Position numbers and translations under genes: made by a program | Part shown: positions 11,910-23,300 of the stretch, piece by piece | Position numbering within the stretch: position 1 is the first letter of the stretch | How the letters are laid out: each line of letters starts with the position of its first letter | Notes under the pieces: model-generated | What the model was told of the DNA's origin: nothing | Database searches by the model: none | What the model saw: the letters and a program-made list of their open reading frames with translations, nothing else | Source: Costus lasius | Taxonomy: Eukaryota > Streptophyta > Magnoliopsida > Zingiberales > Costaceae | Assembly: GCA_027563935.2 (NCBI GenBank) | Contig: CM050447.1 | Coordinates: 14,228,501 to 14,292,500, forward strand | Direction: 5' to 3' | Length of the DNA stretch: 64,000 nucleotides

Positions 11910-13094
11910 TGTATCAAAATAATCTGTTTAAACACAATTAAAAAAAGCCTCAACAATATTGTAGTGTGATAGATAAGGAACATAAATGAATTATGTATAC
12001 ATGCACCAATCTATGATTCTAAATTAAGTAGTGTGATAGTTTGCAATCTTTTTTAAACAAGAAACATAAATGAATTCTGTGTTCAATTTCTAGTAATATG
12101 TTTGTAAAATGGATTTGCAGAGACGGTAATGCCTAATGTTGTTGAGGACACCCAATTTAAGGTCTACCAAGAGCAGACCTTTGTGTACAATAGTTATCCA
12201 ATCTTATCTAACATATTTAACTAAACAATTACAAAAACTAGAAATGATTGCATTGTATTCTAATCTCACTATCAGCAAATATATGTTTAGACCATGTTCT
12301 AATCTTACAAACTATATGCATGAAGATGTCTTAACCTTAGTGAAAACTTATATAGACATTTTCTAAACCCATCCTTAGAACTAATCAAACCAAGATAGGT
12401 ATGAAATTAATATCATAGACTATACCTAAGGAACCCAACGTGTACCCCTAGAACTCAACCCTTAAATTTAATTCATGATTCCAAATCACATACATTCTGT
12501 TCCTAGAGATTCAGTAGTGGAACATTCTTTGTGCTTCTGTTTGGATTTTTCAAATCCAAGTGCACTTTTATCTAAAGGAAACAAATGCATTGAGGCAGAT
12601 GAGGAGGAGAGAATGCAATTTACCACGAGGACCTCGGCACTAATAGAAATTGAGGACAGTCGAGCGAGCAAGTGGGCAAATGAGGAGGAGAGCCCAGTGA
12701 AAGAGAGGGAGCAGAGGCAGCGGCGGAGGTGCGATAGTCCAGACACGATCTCTGAGTTCGTCAGACCTTTAGCCCCTTATTCGCCGGAGCACTTAGAGAA
12801 GGCCAGATATCACCGGAGGTTGACGAGCGAGTGGGGAGCAAGACAGAGGTCGCCGGAGACGAGCGAGCGGGGAACCGCGAAAATTTTTTAGATGAGCGGG
12901 GTGGGTGAAATTGAAAAGTTACCCTAACCGAGCGGTAACGTTGACTAAAGGATGATACTTTTTTCCTCTCCGTCAACGCAGGATCGGGTAACTTAAAAAC
13001 GTGTGAGTTAACTCTTTTCGTGTAATGGACTACGCATCAAGATACGTGTCTGAAAGGCTAAGCGTCCCTTCTGCGATCACACGCAGAAGGGACC

Positions 13095-15757
13095 ATCCGG
13101 CGAAGGGACGCTTAGCCTTTCAGACATGCATCTTGATGCGTAGTCCATTACACGGAAAGGGTCAACACACTACTTAATTTAGAATCATGGATTAGTGCAT
13201 GTATACATAATTCATTTATGTTTCTTATCTATCACACTACAATATTGTTGAGACTTTTTTAATTGTGTTTAAACAGATTATTTTGATACAATGAGTAGTT
13301 CAAACTCTAGTAACAATGCTAATATTGCCCCTCAGTTTGTAATCAAGAAGCGGGCCCAAGTAGAAAGGAAAAAAGAAAATTAAAGATCATAGGCTGGTGC
13401 TTAGTAGATGCTCTTTGAATAGACTTCACAAATTTATGAGTGAAGTAGATGGGGGAGGTGCAATAAAGGAACAGTTACTAAGGACGCCATTTGGGCATTT
13501 ATTGGAGGGGTCATCCATTCCACTAGATATGTTAGCCGTAGAGTATCTACAGTCTAGGTGGGATGGTGAGAGGAGTGAGTTTAATATTAATGAGTATTTT
13601 GTCCTATTTTCTGTGAATGATGTATCTATCATCCTTGGATTTCACCAAAAAGGAGAGTTGGTTCGATTTGGCCATGATTGACCCAGCACTCCGTTTTGTC
13701 TCTCAGAATTTACGGGGCTCCCAATAAACTGAAATATAATAGAGAAAAAATTGCGAAATATGTGCACACGTGGACGTATAGAAGAGGAAGAGAGATTTAT
13801 AAAGTTGGCAATATTGTATATGTTTTGCTGTTTTTTGTTCAGCCGTGCTAGTTTCCATTTGGATGCCGGTATTTTGGTTTTTATTGAGGATGTGAGAAGA
13901 TTGGGTTCATACAATTAGGCAGAAGTAGTCCACCACTTCTTGTCTACTGAGCTCACTACAAGTTTTGCGAAGAAGAAGATATCTGCTATTGGCGGATGTG
14001 CTATAGTATTATGTGTAAGATCGTCTATCTTTGTAGTGCTTGGGTAAATTACTTTAATATATATATGTGCATTGTATATATATCTGATATATTATTTTTG
14101 TGATGATGTATAAGTTTGGCTATATGAGCATATACTTATTATGCTTATTATTTTATTGTTGCTGGTTACGAACGGCTCTTCCATTGGCTAAAGTCAAGCT
14201 TCCATGACGAAGTTCTTATTTCAAGAACTTTTCGAAGTTAGATGAATCTATGGTATGCAATCATTATAATCTAAAATTATTAATTTATAAATTTGTCTTA
14301 TAATATTGTATGACAGATTATTTTTAATCTTCAAGTGGATGAGGCTGAGGCTACTATTGTAAATAAACTAGTTTTATCATTTACTCATGTGAGTATACAT
14401 ATCAATTGCAGGAAAGTATGAATTATGTATTTATAGTTATACTTATTTTATTTTTTATTGTAGATCAATGAAGATTTGGGAGACATCTAGTGAGTATTTT
14501 ATTTTGTATTGTAGTGTTCATAAACTAACATATGGAAGGTTTTTTGTAGATAAATAATCTACTACAACCTAAACCTGTTGAAGCCACAGCACAGATTAAT
14601 GAAGATTTAGGAGACACCCATGTGAGTATAACAATTTTAGAGTTTGTGTTCATAAACTAACACATGGACGATTTTTTGTAGATAAATATAGAAATTGAAG
14701 ACCTATGACCACCTAAACCCATTGAAGCTACATCACAGATCAATGAAGATTTTTGTGACACCCATGTGAGTACTAACAATAGTTCATAAGATCTTGTGTT
14801 CGTAAACCAACCTCGCTACATTTTTTGTAGACTACTGAAGAAAATATGCGCTTGAAGGAAGAAATAGAGATATTGTGTATTGAAAATGGCAAGCTTAAGG
14901 CGCAAATTGAGGATTTACTTAAGGAATCTTCAAAGGACAAAGCTTAAAGTAGTGACTTTGAAACACTCATTGACATGGACGAAAATGCAAAAGACTTTGG
15001 AAAGCATCATGGGCAACAGTCAGCCCATTTACAGAAGAAAAGAAAAAAAAGGTCATTGAGGTCATAGACAAAGATGCAGCTGAACCCAGTGAAGTGGACG
15101 AGGTAAATTTGTAATATTGTAGACTGCAATCATTGATGAAACTCATCAACAAGAATCATACCCCTCATCAATAACTAGAAGGAAAAATTCTACTACTGAA
15201 TCAACAACCGAATCATTCCAACAAAAAAGAAAACTATAAATAACACACATGTAATAGTGAGAATAACTTAACAAGCTAATTAAAAAATAATCACAAAATA
15301 ACCTCACAAAAAAGCTTCCTTCTTCTCTAGCAGCTGGCGATCCAGGCACCGCCAACCACCTCCACGGTGTAGAAGCTCAAGGTCTCTACTTTTTTTATGG
15401 ACAACGCGGAGGAATCCCTTGCTCTTTGACCGGCTGATGACGGAGAGAGCGAGAGGGCGTTTTGATCGCCGGAGACGGAGAGGGAGTTTTGATCGCCGGA
15501 AATTGCCTCGATGCTGAGGGAATAGGAGTGGGAGAAATTTTTCTCGCCTGATGGAAAGAGCGGGGCGGCGGAAGTCAAATATTTACCCTAAGGATTTGAT
15601 AACAAACGACAACGTTGACCAGCGGTTAATTTTTTCCTCTCCGTCAATGTAGGATCGGGTAACTTAAGAACGTGTGCATTGACCCTTTCTGTGTAATGGA
15701 CTACGCATCAAGATGCGTGTCTAAAAGGCTAAGCATCCCTTCACGCGTAGAAGGGAC
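13095..15757. mobile_element. Transposon B: inverted, internally deleted relative of A
   Basis: B abuts A. Its left terminal repeat (13100-13165, CGAAGGGACGCTTAGCCTTT) is followed directly by sequence that in A lies at 12036 on the opposite strand, so roughly 0.9 kb next to this terminus is missing. Its right end, AAGGGAC, ends at 15757. It carries the same gene as A in opposite orientation. Confidence 0.7.
13292..15113 (+). pseudogene. Decayed copy of the transposon gene in element B
   Basis: Frame 13397-13681 encodes CSLNRLHKFMSEVDGGGAIK and RTPFGHLLEGSSIPLDMLAV, then stops at TGA where A has CGA (Arg). Further on, A has YNWAEAIHHFL and B has a TAG in place of the Trp codon. In the coiled-coil exon (14826-15113) B has TAA where A has TCA (Ser), plus a frameshift. 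Two of the three stops are C-to-T or G-to-A changes, as expected for a methylated, silenced element. Confidence 0.75.
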
Positions 15758-15888
15758 AAACTCCACATAGAGACAAACTCCAAGTAAATAGTAGGGTTTG
15801 CTTCTGCACCTAAATAGGCTCTAGGAATACTAATTTTTGATAACCTAAAGGATTTAAAGTTTTATGTTTCCACATGGAACAATGCATG

Positions 15889-15960
15889 TTCTCTTTTGTT
15901 AATAGGAATGGAAACAGAGCAGCCGATTGGTTCGCTAGATCGGCTCGAGCTAGTTACGTA
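15889..15960 (+). pseudogene. LINE RNase H-like fragment
   Basis: The short frame encodes SFVNRNGNRAADWFARSAR. This matches the end of the RNase H-like domain found in plant non-LTR retrotransposons (pattern R..N.AAD.LA). No other part of the element is seen nearby, so it is a small relic. Confidence 0.5.
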
Positions 15961-17272
15961 TACAGTTTATTTGTCTTTTTGATTGATACCTTGATGCTCC
16001 TAAATATATATTTTTTAATATTTACTTTTGAAAGAAAACGGCATGTCAAGTGCACCTCTCTAAATTTTCCCTAGGCCTCAACCGATATATAAGCTTTGAT
16101 GATTTGAAATTATATAAACTCATTTATAACAAAATTGGGCCAGCCTTTTTTTATCGACATGTGAAGAATAAATATGTATAATTTTCACTATCTTCATGTG
16201 TTTTTTGTGTTAGAGTTGTGTGTATATGTGCATGGGTTAGAATTTGTGCCATGATTATATCTTGCGCTAAATATGTTTTTTTTTTTTCAATTTGAATAAT
16301 AAATCAATTCATTTGTATTGGACTTGCGATCATAGTTGGTTCTTCCTAAGCTCAGTCTTGAAGACCCAAGTGGATTATATCTTGAGTTAAGCCTCAACTC
16401 TAACTCACTCACCCTTATTCCATACATTTAAGAGGAGCCCCTTAGTTACTACTTTATATTTTGTTCTTCATTTGTTTTACTCAAGATTGAGGTGGTTTAG
16501 AGCTTTCAACATAAGTTTTGATTTGCTTCTTCCATGTAAAGGTATGCTTGTATGATGAGGTTATGGTCTCTCAATGTATTGTTCTTTTAAGGGGCAAAAA
16601 AAAACTAAAACTAGTATAAGTAGTTGAAACTCTAGGTTGGTGACTTTGGCATTTAATTTAGGCTTGGAATGGAACCATTATAATTGTTTCAGTTTGCATT
16701 GATTTTATGTGTTATTAGGAAGGATATTTATATTGTAGAGCCATCATGAAATAATCTCACGAAATACCAATTTGAGATAATATTGGGCTATATGTTAATT
16801 TTAAGGCATAATACCTAAATCAAACCTCAAGTTAGGACATTATGATTATGAAACATTGTAATACCTCTTGTTTACTAGTCCCACACAAGGATTAAAATCT
16901 CGATCTATATTGGTGTACGAGTTTAGTCTCCGGTACAGATAGGATGTATTAATACCAAACAGTACTGGAGATACCAATACTACTTGTACCGATATTAGTG
17001 CAATCTTGGACCGATATGGAATGAGTGGTATAAAATAATTTTTAAAACTATGCCCCATAATGTATTTTTGGTGGCAACAAAATTTATAAGGCATAATATT
17101 GAGTTTAGTTGGTCGTTAATAATTTTGTATTGAAGACACGTGTCTTTAAGCCTATAAATTTATTTTTGGTTAGTTAGAATAATAAAATTAGGGTTGGCAG
17201 AAAGGAATTCGCTTATATTGTATTTGGTTCTAGTTGGCCGTAATCTAAAGCTTCATCCTCATGGGATCAAAA
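15961..17272. other. Intergenic AT-rich DNA
   Basis: No gene, clear repeat or RNA structure was recognised here. Short ORFs on both strands lack family motifs. Confidence 0.5.
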
Positions 17273-17875
17273 CACTACAAGAAAAATGACATCTAATGAT
17301 ACTTGCTGTGGCAATTAACGACTTAAGCAATGCAAATGCTTTATGTTGATGCTCTTTCAAGAGAAGAATAACCTTTGCTATTTAAAAAGATAGCAGACTT
17401 TTAAAAGAGTCAGTAATTCCTAAAATTTTATGATGCATTGGCATTTTAAGCATCATCATTTTTCAGAATTGGTTATGTTTTAAAAGCATAACTAATAGTT
17501 TTTGGCGATGAATTTTGAAGCGCCAAAAGAATTAATGCCATTAAAAATTTACTGACTCTTTTTAAAAGAGTTGCCAAATTTTGAATGTTGGTAATGATTT
17601 AACTATGTCCAATGTCAGAACAATGACAATAGAGTTTCATCAATTATTTAGAAATTGTTGATGTTTTATTGCTAATATTTTTTAAGTGATGTTGTTTCAA
17701 TTGTAGAGTAGCCACTATATTTTTTAAAAAATAGTGGTGCTTTTAAAAGCATTATCAGCTTTTTGCAATTTGGTTATAATGTATCTCCAATTTCTGAATA
17801 TTGGTGGCACTTAAGATGGCACTAATTTTTGAAAAATAGTGATGCTTAAAAACATCACCAACTTATAAAGTACTA
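17273..17875 (+). mobile_element. CACTA (En/Spm) transposon terminus with subterminal repeats
   Basis: The block opens with CACTACAAGAAAAATGACAT, the consensus CACTA terminus. The next 600 bp hold many short direct and inverted motifs such as TTTTTAAAAGAGT, AAAAAACATCACC-like and GCTTTTAAAAGCATTATCAG units, as expected for the subterminal transposase-binding region. No opposite terminus (TTCTTGTAGTG) was found in the window and no transposase is present, so this is a solo end or a heavily deleted element. Confidence 0.65.
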
Positions 17876-20374
17876 GGCAAAGATATATGATGATTTACTA
17901 AAGGCAAACATTTTATTCAGCATAATAATTCTTGACCCGAAATCTAAATGTGAAGCTTCTGAAAACAAGTTCTCACAAGTTAAAGATAGATCAATATTTA
18001 TGAATGCTTGCTGAAAGTAATATATACTATAAACATGTGTGATTTGGATTGTTATAGGAAAAAAGGATGGTTTTACATATCTTATGATTTCAATGTCTGA
18101 TTAGGTGTACTTGCTAGTCAAAGTCTAAAATGTTGAATGACGCAGATTTAGGTTTCACAATGGATGTTTAGACTTCAAAAAGAAATAAATTGAAAAGTAA
18201 AGCTACTTTCTGATTTCCTACCCTGACCATCATTGAAATCCACCGCGCGCTACTTATTTGTGGACAAGCAACAGTTCCAGATTGATAACCATTGATTCTG
18301 AGTTGATAATGATACTGAATTCAGTAGTTTTTTTTTTTTTTAAATAGTGCAATAGGAAATATATCAGTGCACTGTTTATAGCATGTTCTTGGGATGTGAC
18401 CGTGTGATTTTCTGGATGTCTTCATGCAGAAGATTTTCAGTTTTGCCTCCATGGTCTTGGGTTTGTGTGCTTAGACTATGATGCCATTTTTTATTTTTAT
18501 CATGACTATCTGAAAGTGAGATAGTTTTCAAGATATCAATTTAGCAGTTCTATTTGCTTTACGTGGCAGATGACCTGCTTCAACCTTTCCTTTGGACCAT
18601 GGATTTCTTATTCCTGAGATTTATATAGAGATTTATTATTTCTTACTTTGTATCTACACGGACTAAGACTTTTCAGTGTGATAGCTCCAGGAACATAGGG
18701 AGCTCAGATCATTTGTAGGAGCTTATGCGTGTTGCTAAAAAACAAAACAATAATAATAATAATAATAAATCTTTCAATTATTGACTCGTATAGTCCTGTC
18801 AATCCTATCTATTTTACTAATCCTTCATATCTTGTGCAGTGCTTTGGATTGAGTATGGCTAATACTTAAATCTTGCTGAAAAAGAAAACTGCAATCATCA
18901 ATAAATTCTTCGAATCAGGTAATAATTAAAGCACAACTTGATGGGCTTACGAGAGTGACTTTTACATTGACTTTTCTTCATTGCAATTGGATGGAAGGAG
19001 AAACAACATACTATTTTAATCCATTGAACGAGGAAATTTGATCATACATAACACATTGCTATTCCTCTCATGATCTAGATTTCATTAAATAAAATAGTTG
19101 ATGAAATTACAAAAGGAACACTTTCTTTACATTCTTGATTTTATAGAATAGACAATCAATGCTCATATCATTTTTCAGATTGCAGATGACAGGTGGACAT
19201 AGATTGCCAAATGTTATTGGCCCAATGAGCAATTAGATTGTCCTCTTTCTCTCCATATGTCAGATTCATTATGGCCGTTCGTTGCTCATCTGATTACTCA
19301 TGACATACATCTGACTATTCTTTAGCAGCTCCATTGGTGGTTCCTGTAAAACAGGGTTTCTGAATTGGCCACATTGCCTTCACAATTACATGTTAACAAT
19401 GGAACTATCAAATAAAAGGGACAAGGGACTGGCGGCCGTCGATTTATCAAAAAAAATTCTTCATTTCATTATTTCACCTCAAACCTTATCTCCAGGTGAG
19501 CTACTGAGTTTCAAGTAATTGTCTCTCCAAGTTGATATTGTTCTCTCGCTGCAGTTATCTGAAATCAAAAAATTCTATTGTGGCACCATTTTTGCGCTGG
19601 CCATGTGGAGCAATAGGAGGAATGCACGCACACTGGTTGTTTCATACAGAGGTGTTGTGTTACCATCATGCATTGCACAGGGTTTGGCAAACTACGGAGG
19701 AAATAACTGCCAGGGAATAATCAAATTGTCAGCATCGGTATTGGCAGGTAACATTTTCCATTGTATGACAACAGGAATGGCATACTACAATTTCTTCTTT
19801 TCCTTATAGGGAAAGCAACCCTAATAGGGAAAGCAGGAGGTTACTTCTTATAGGTTTCTGAATTTTATTTTCATTTTGCATTCTTTATGTGTTTTGCACA
19901 TGCTACTGGTTGAATCAGATGTCATGGTAAACCTTAATTTGGGTCTTTAATTTGACTATCACATTTCCACACACCCATCACTAACACATGCATGAAAGGC
20001 CACTTGCTCTCTAAAGCAATTAGACAATGACAGATGAACAAGTCTTATAGAGATGAAGTACAAAATTAATAGTGGACCAAACTGAAAGATATGAATAGGT
20101 ATATCATAGTTAACAAATATAGGTTGCCAACTCTTACTCCAAATGAATTTCCATGTTATCATCATCAGCATTAGAGGAAAAAAAAAATTAAATGACATGA
20201 ATCATTCCCTGCCCTTCACCAAGTACCCATGCTGATTGATCACCTCCTTTAAAAGTAGACTTAGGCACCTCCTATTAATACAACACCTAATCCTCCTAGT
20301 TACCATACACCCCATTTCTTTCCATTCTGCACTGTGGCTTAATTCCCTTTCATCTATTCCTCTTCAGCACTACC
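17876..20374. other. Intergenic DNA upstream of the NAC gene
   Basis: AT-rich. An ORF at 19519-19809 (plus) has no recognised domain. A small (AAT)n run lies near 18750. The last few hundred bases should hold the NAC promoter and 5' UTR, but no TATA box stands out enough to call. Confidence 0.45.
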
Positions 20375-23300
20375 ATGAGCATCTTGAGCATGGTGGAGGC
20401 CAAGCTGCCCCCAGGGTTCAGGTTCCACCCCCGAGACGATGAGCTCATCTGTGACTACCTTGCAACAGCCAAGGTCGCCAGGGAAGGCACCAGGAGCTTC
20501 CATGGCAATCCTATGATGGTTGATGTTGATCTCAATAAGTGTGAACCATGGGATCTCCCTGGTAAGGTTACTTCTTGCAGTGCCTTTAACTCTTAGATCA
20601 CTTAAGTGCCGGTGGCACCATCTTCAATTTGGTTCTGATTGATTTTTTCACAAGAACCAGGATGCACAGAGTTAGCTTTGATTGTAATCCCTTTTTGCTT
20701 CATTGGTGATGGTACTCTTCTATGCTAAGAATTAGTTCTCTATCAACTAGAATCTCAATACATCTTGTCTTCAATATTAACAAATAAAAAGGACCTCAGT
20801 TGCATGGGTATGTCTGCACTATCCTCTCAATGGAATTTACTAGTTTTGGTAACACAGTTGATCCATCAAAAACCTTTCTGTAAATAGTACTTTTTGAAGC
20901 AAAATTCAACTAGCTAGTTGCATCTTTCTCTGTCTACCATGTATTGAGCACTAGGTAAGGGCCTTGCCCTTTTATCTTTGACTCCCTTCTGAACATATGT
21001 GAATATCATGTTGAAGTTAATTCACAGACGTAATAGTTAGATAAGTATTTCAGTATAATTGAACACGAGAATATGGATTTATGGTTTGTTATTTTAAGTC
21101 GTATTTAATATTCAAAACTTAGAGATATAGGACAGGAAGTCTGCCTCTTTTATGACAATTTTTTCCAAAGATAATAAATAAAGTACATAGATATAGAAAG
21201 TTTCAAAGAGATTGACAGTTCGTGATTAACTTGTCCAAAGCTCAGAAGTTTAGATTTTTCTTTCAGCTAAATCCCCATGTTTTGTCCTTTCTAGTCTTCC
21301 AACGACGGAAATGAATCATGTACCAAACTTATCCACTTTTTAACCTCTTCGTGTGTTCTTTTCCTCCATGATTCCTCCATGATCATGATTTCTTGCCGCC
21401 TCTCTTTTATGGATTATTCCCTCTGGCCATATTGAGATGAAATTGAATCACGGCCTAAAAGTAGGGAAAAGAAAGGACAGAGGAAACTTCCGCCAGTTTT
21501 TGGCTTCCTCACGCCGTTTATTCCTTCCTTGATGGCCTACTAACTTTACAAAGAGTTATCCACTTTCATATCTGGCTTGAACCAATCAGTAACTACACAT
21601 GTAAGAAAATGAGGATTAGAAAATCTAATCTCATGCTGCATGATCTTTAACTTGAAGGGATGTGTCTTCTAAAGACTTTGATTGATTAGGATAGATTCAC
21701 TGGATTAAATCTCAATTTAAAGGGATCACACACTTGTTCATTGACCCCTGCCCCATATGGTCTTTAAGCTTCAGTGCCAGTCCAGCTAACACTGACTTAG
21801 AGTTAAAGAGATCCATAAATGCACCTTCCTTGAACTGTAACCCATCAGTGGGGTTGGCAGCACGTCTGTTTCATGAAGTTAGAGATCCACTGCTGATGGT
21901 GCTCAAATATAACCCATGGAACCTCTTCACTATTGTTCGTGATATCTAGGGGAGCCATTACTACCAATTAAATCTTGTCATCTACTGATTAATGGCAGTT
22001 TTGTGTTTGAATGGCAAATTTTCAGAAGAGAAGCATATCTTTTCTTTCAAGTCGAATCATGAGAACACAAGTTGTAGGTTCTTACAAACAAAATTCTTCA
22101 ACTAATTATAGGTTCTGCTGTTGATTGTTGCCATTCTTGCTTCATTACTATGAGCAAATAAGCTTTACCTTGACATAAAGGCGTTAGCCTCGAGTATCAA
22201 TCAACCTTTCCCTTGGCCGCCGGCGGACTGAATCGCATAATCTCTTGGGAGGAGGTGGGTTCCTCGCGGATCAAATCGCAATCGGTACATCCCTCAGACG
22301 GCTATGGCTCCTTGCGATCTTTATTCTTTGCCCCGGTCGACCGGTGGTCAAGGATCCGCCTTCCCCCGTTCACCGATATCTTGCTTCCGGTGATGAGGGA
22401 GTGGATGGGTGTAGGGCTACGGCCCTCCGCCGTCCAATCTGCACTGTTCAGTTGAAGCTTTCTAACATCGGAAGTGAAAGATGGAAACCAGGAACCGGTA
22501 GTCATTTCTTCGAAACCTCATAAAAATCGGATAAATGCCGGCGTTCTGGAATCCGGTGCTACAAATATAGCTCTCCCAACAGAGAAGCCTTAGATTTCCC
22601 CTCCCATCTTCATCTGCTGTTCATCTTGGAGCTCTTAACTCAACGCAAATGGAGTCTCCCAACCTCAAGGTTCACATTCCTTTGCCTAGTGAGGCAAGAA
22701 CAAGAAACTGAACAGTGGAGCTCTTAACTCAACCCTTGTCGAAAAGGTTGAGAGGCTTTCCGCTACCTGATGGTGCACTTGTGCTGTGCTTCTTGGCTTC
22801 ATATTTCCCTGATATTCAGATATTCAGGAACACATTGATAGATCTGGCCTTCCTCGTTTTCTGCCCACTATCACTGGAATCTGTCATATTTCCCTCTTAA
22901 GATTCTAATCATGGCGCTCTCAGGAATGATGGTCCTCTTTCTGTGCCCCTTGTCTCGCTGCGACGTCAAATTGATATCAGTCATGCAGCGTTCGACGTAT
23001 GTTCTTACGGGTCTGTTTGCAAGTTCCCTCAAATCATTTAAGATGACGGGTTTGTCCCGCAATCGCCGGAGAATAGGCTCCGGAACTCGGTGATCGACGT
23101 CAGCTATCGTCTTTACCGGCGGCTTCTCGGTGCTGCTGGAAAACTTCATTTCGTCCCTTCGACTCCTGAGCTCGATTAAGCCTATCAGTTTGGTTCAATC
23201 CGGCTCAGACTGATTCAAAGCGCATCAATTTTTTTTTTAACCAATTTTATAAATCAAAATCTAACAAAATATTTTAACATCGGAATCAAAATCGAACTAA

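Larger units (their letters stand above)
9427..13094. mobile_element. Transposon A with terminal inverted repeats (about 3.7 kb)
   Basis: The termini are GGTCCCTTCT at 9427 and AAGGGACC ending at 13094. Inverted similarity extends about 130 bp inward from each end, including CGCATCTTGATGCGTAGTCC and the block ending in GACGGAGAGGAAAAAA (left near 9550; right, inverted, near 12970). Inside is a minus-strand gene with a plant transposon-type domain and a coiled coil, and a short repeated block coding for GDQNALSVSGDQNSLSV on the plus strand near 9700. No transposase was found, so the element is probably non-autonomous; long TIRs plus an Ulp1-type passenger gene favour a Mutator-like element. 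No 9-bp target duplication could be confirmed because a related element abuts the right end. Confidence 0.7.
9427..15757. repeat. Large inverted repeat: arms 9430-12036 and 13163-15757
   Basis: Reading 15757 back on the minus strand reproduces 9427 forward: the same terminus, the same GDQN repeat region, coiled-coil exon, tandem exon units and transposon-type domain, with high identity (my reading by eye suggests above 90%). The 1.1-kb spacer holds the right end of element A and the left end of element B. The result is a near-perfect palindrome with 2.6-kb arms. Confidence 0.85.

Noticed and set aside
12475..12976. Overlapping plus- and minus-strand ORFs near the right end of element A
   Set aside because: GC-rich terminal region of the transposon; no domain in either frame and no counterpart kept in element B.
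19519..19809. 96-residue plus-strand ORF
   Set aside because: No recognisable motif and no supported splice structure. Two overlapping frames look equally plausible.
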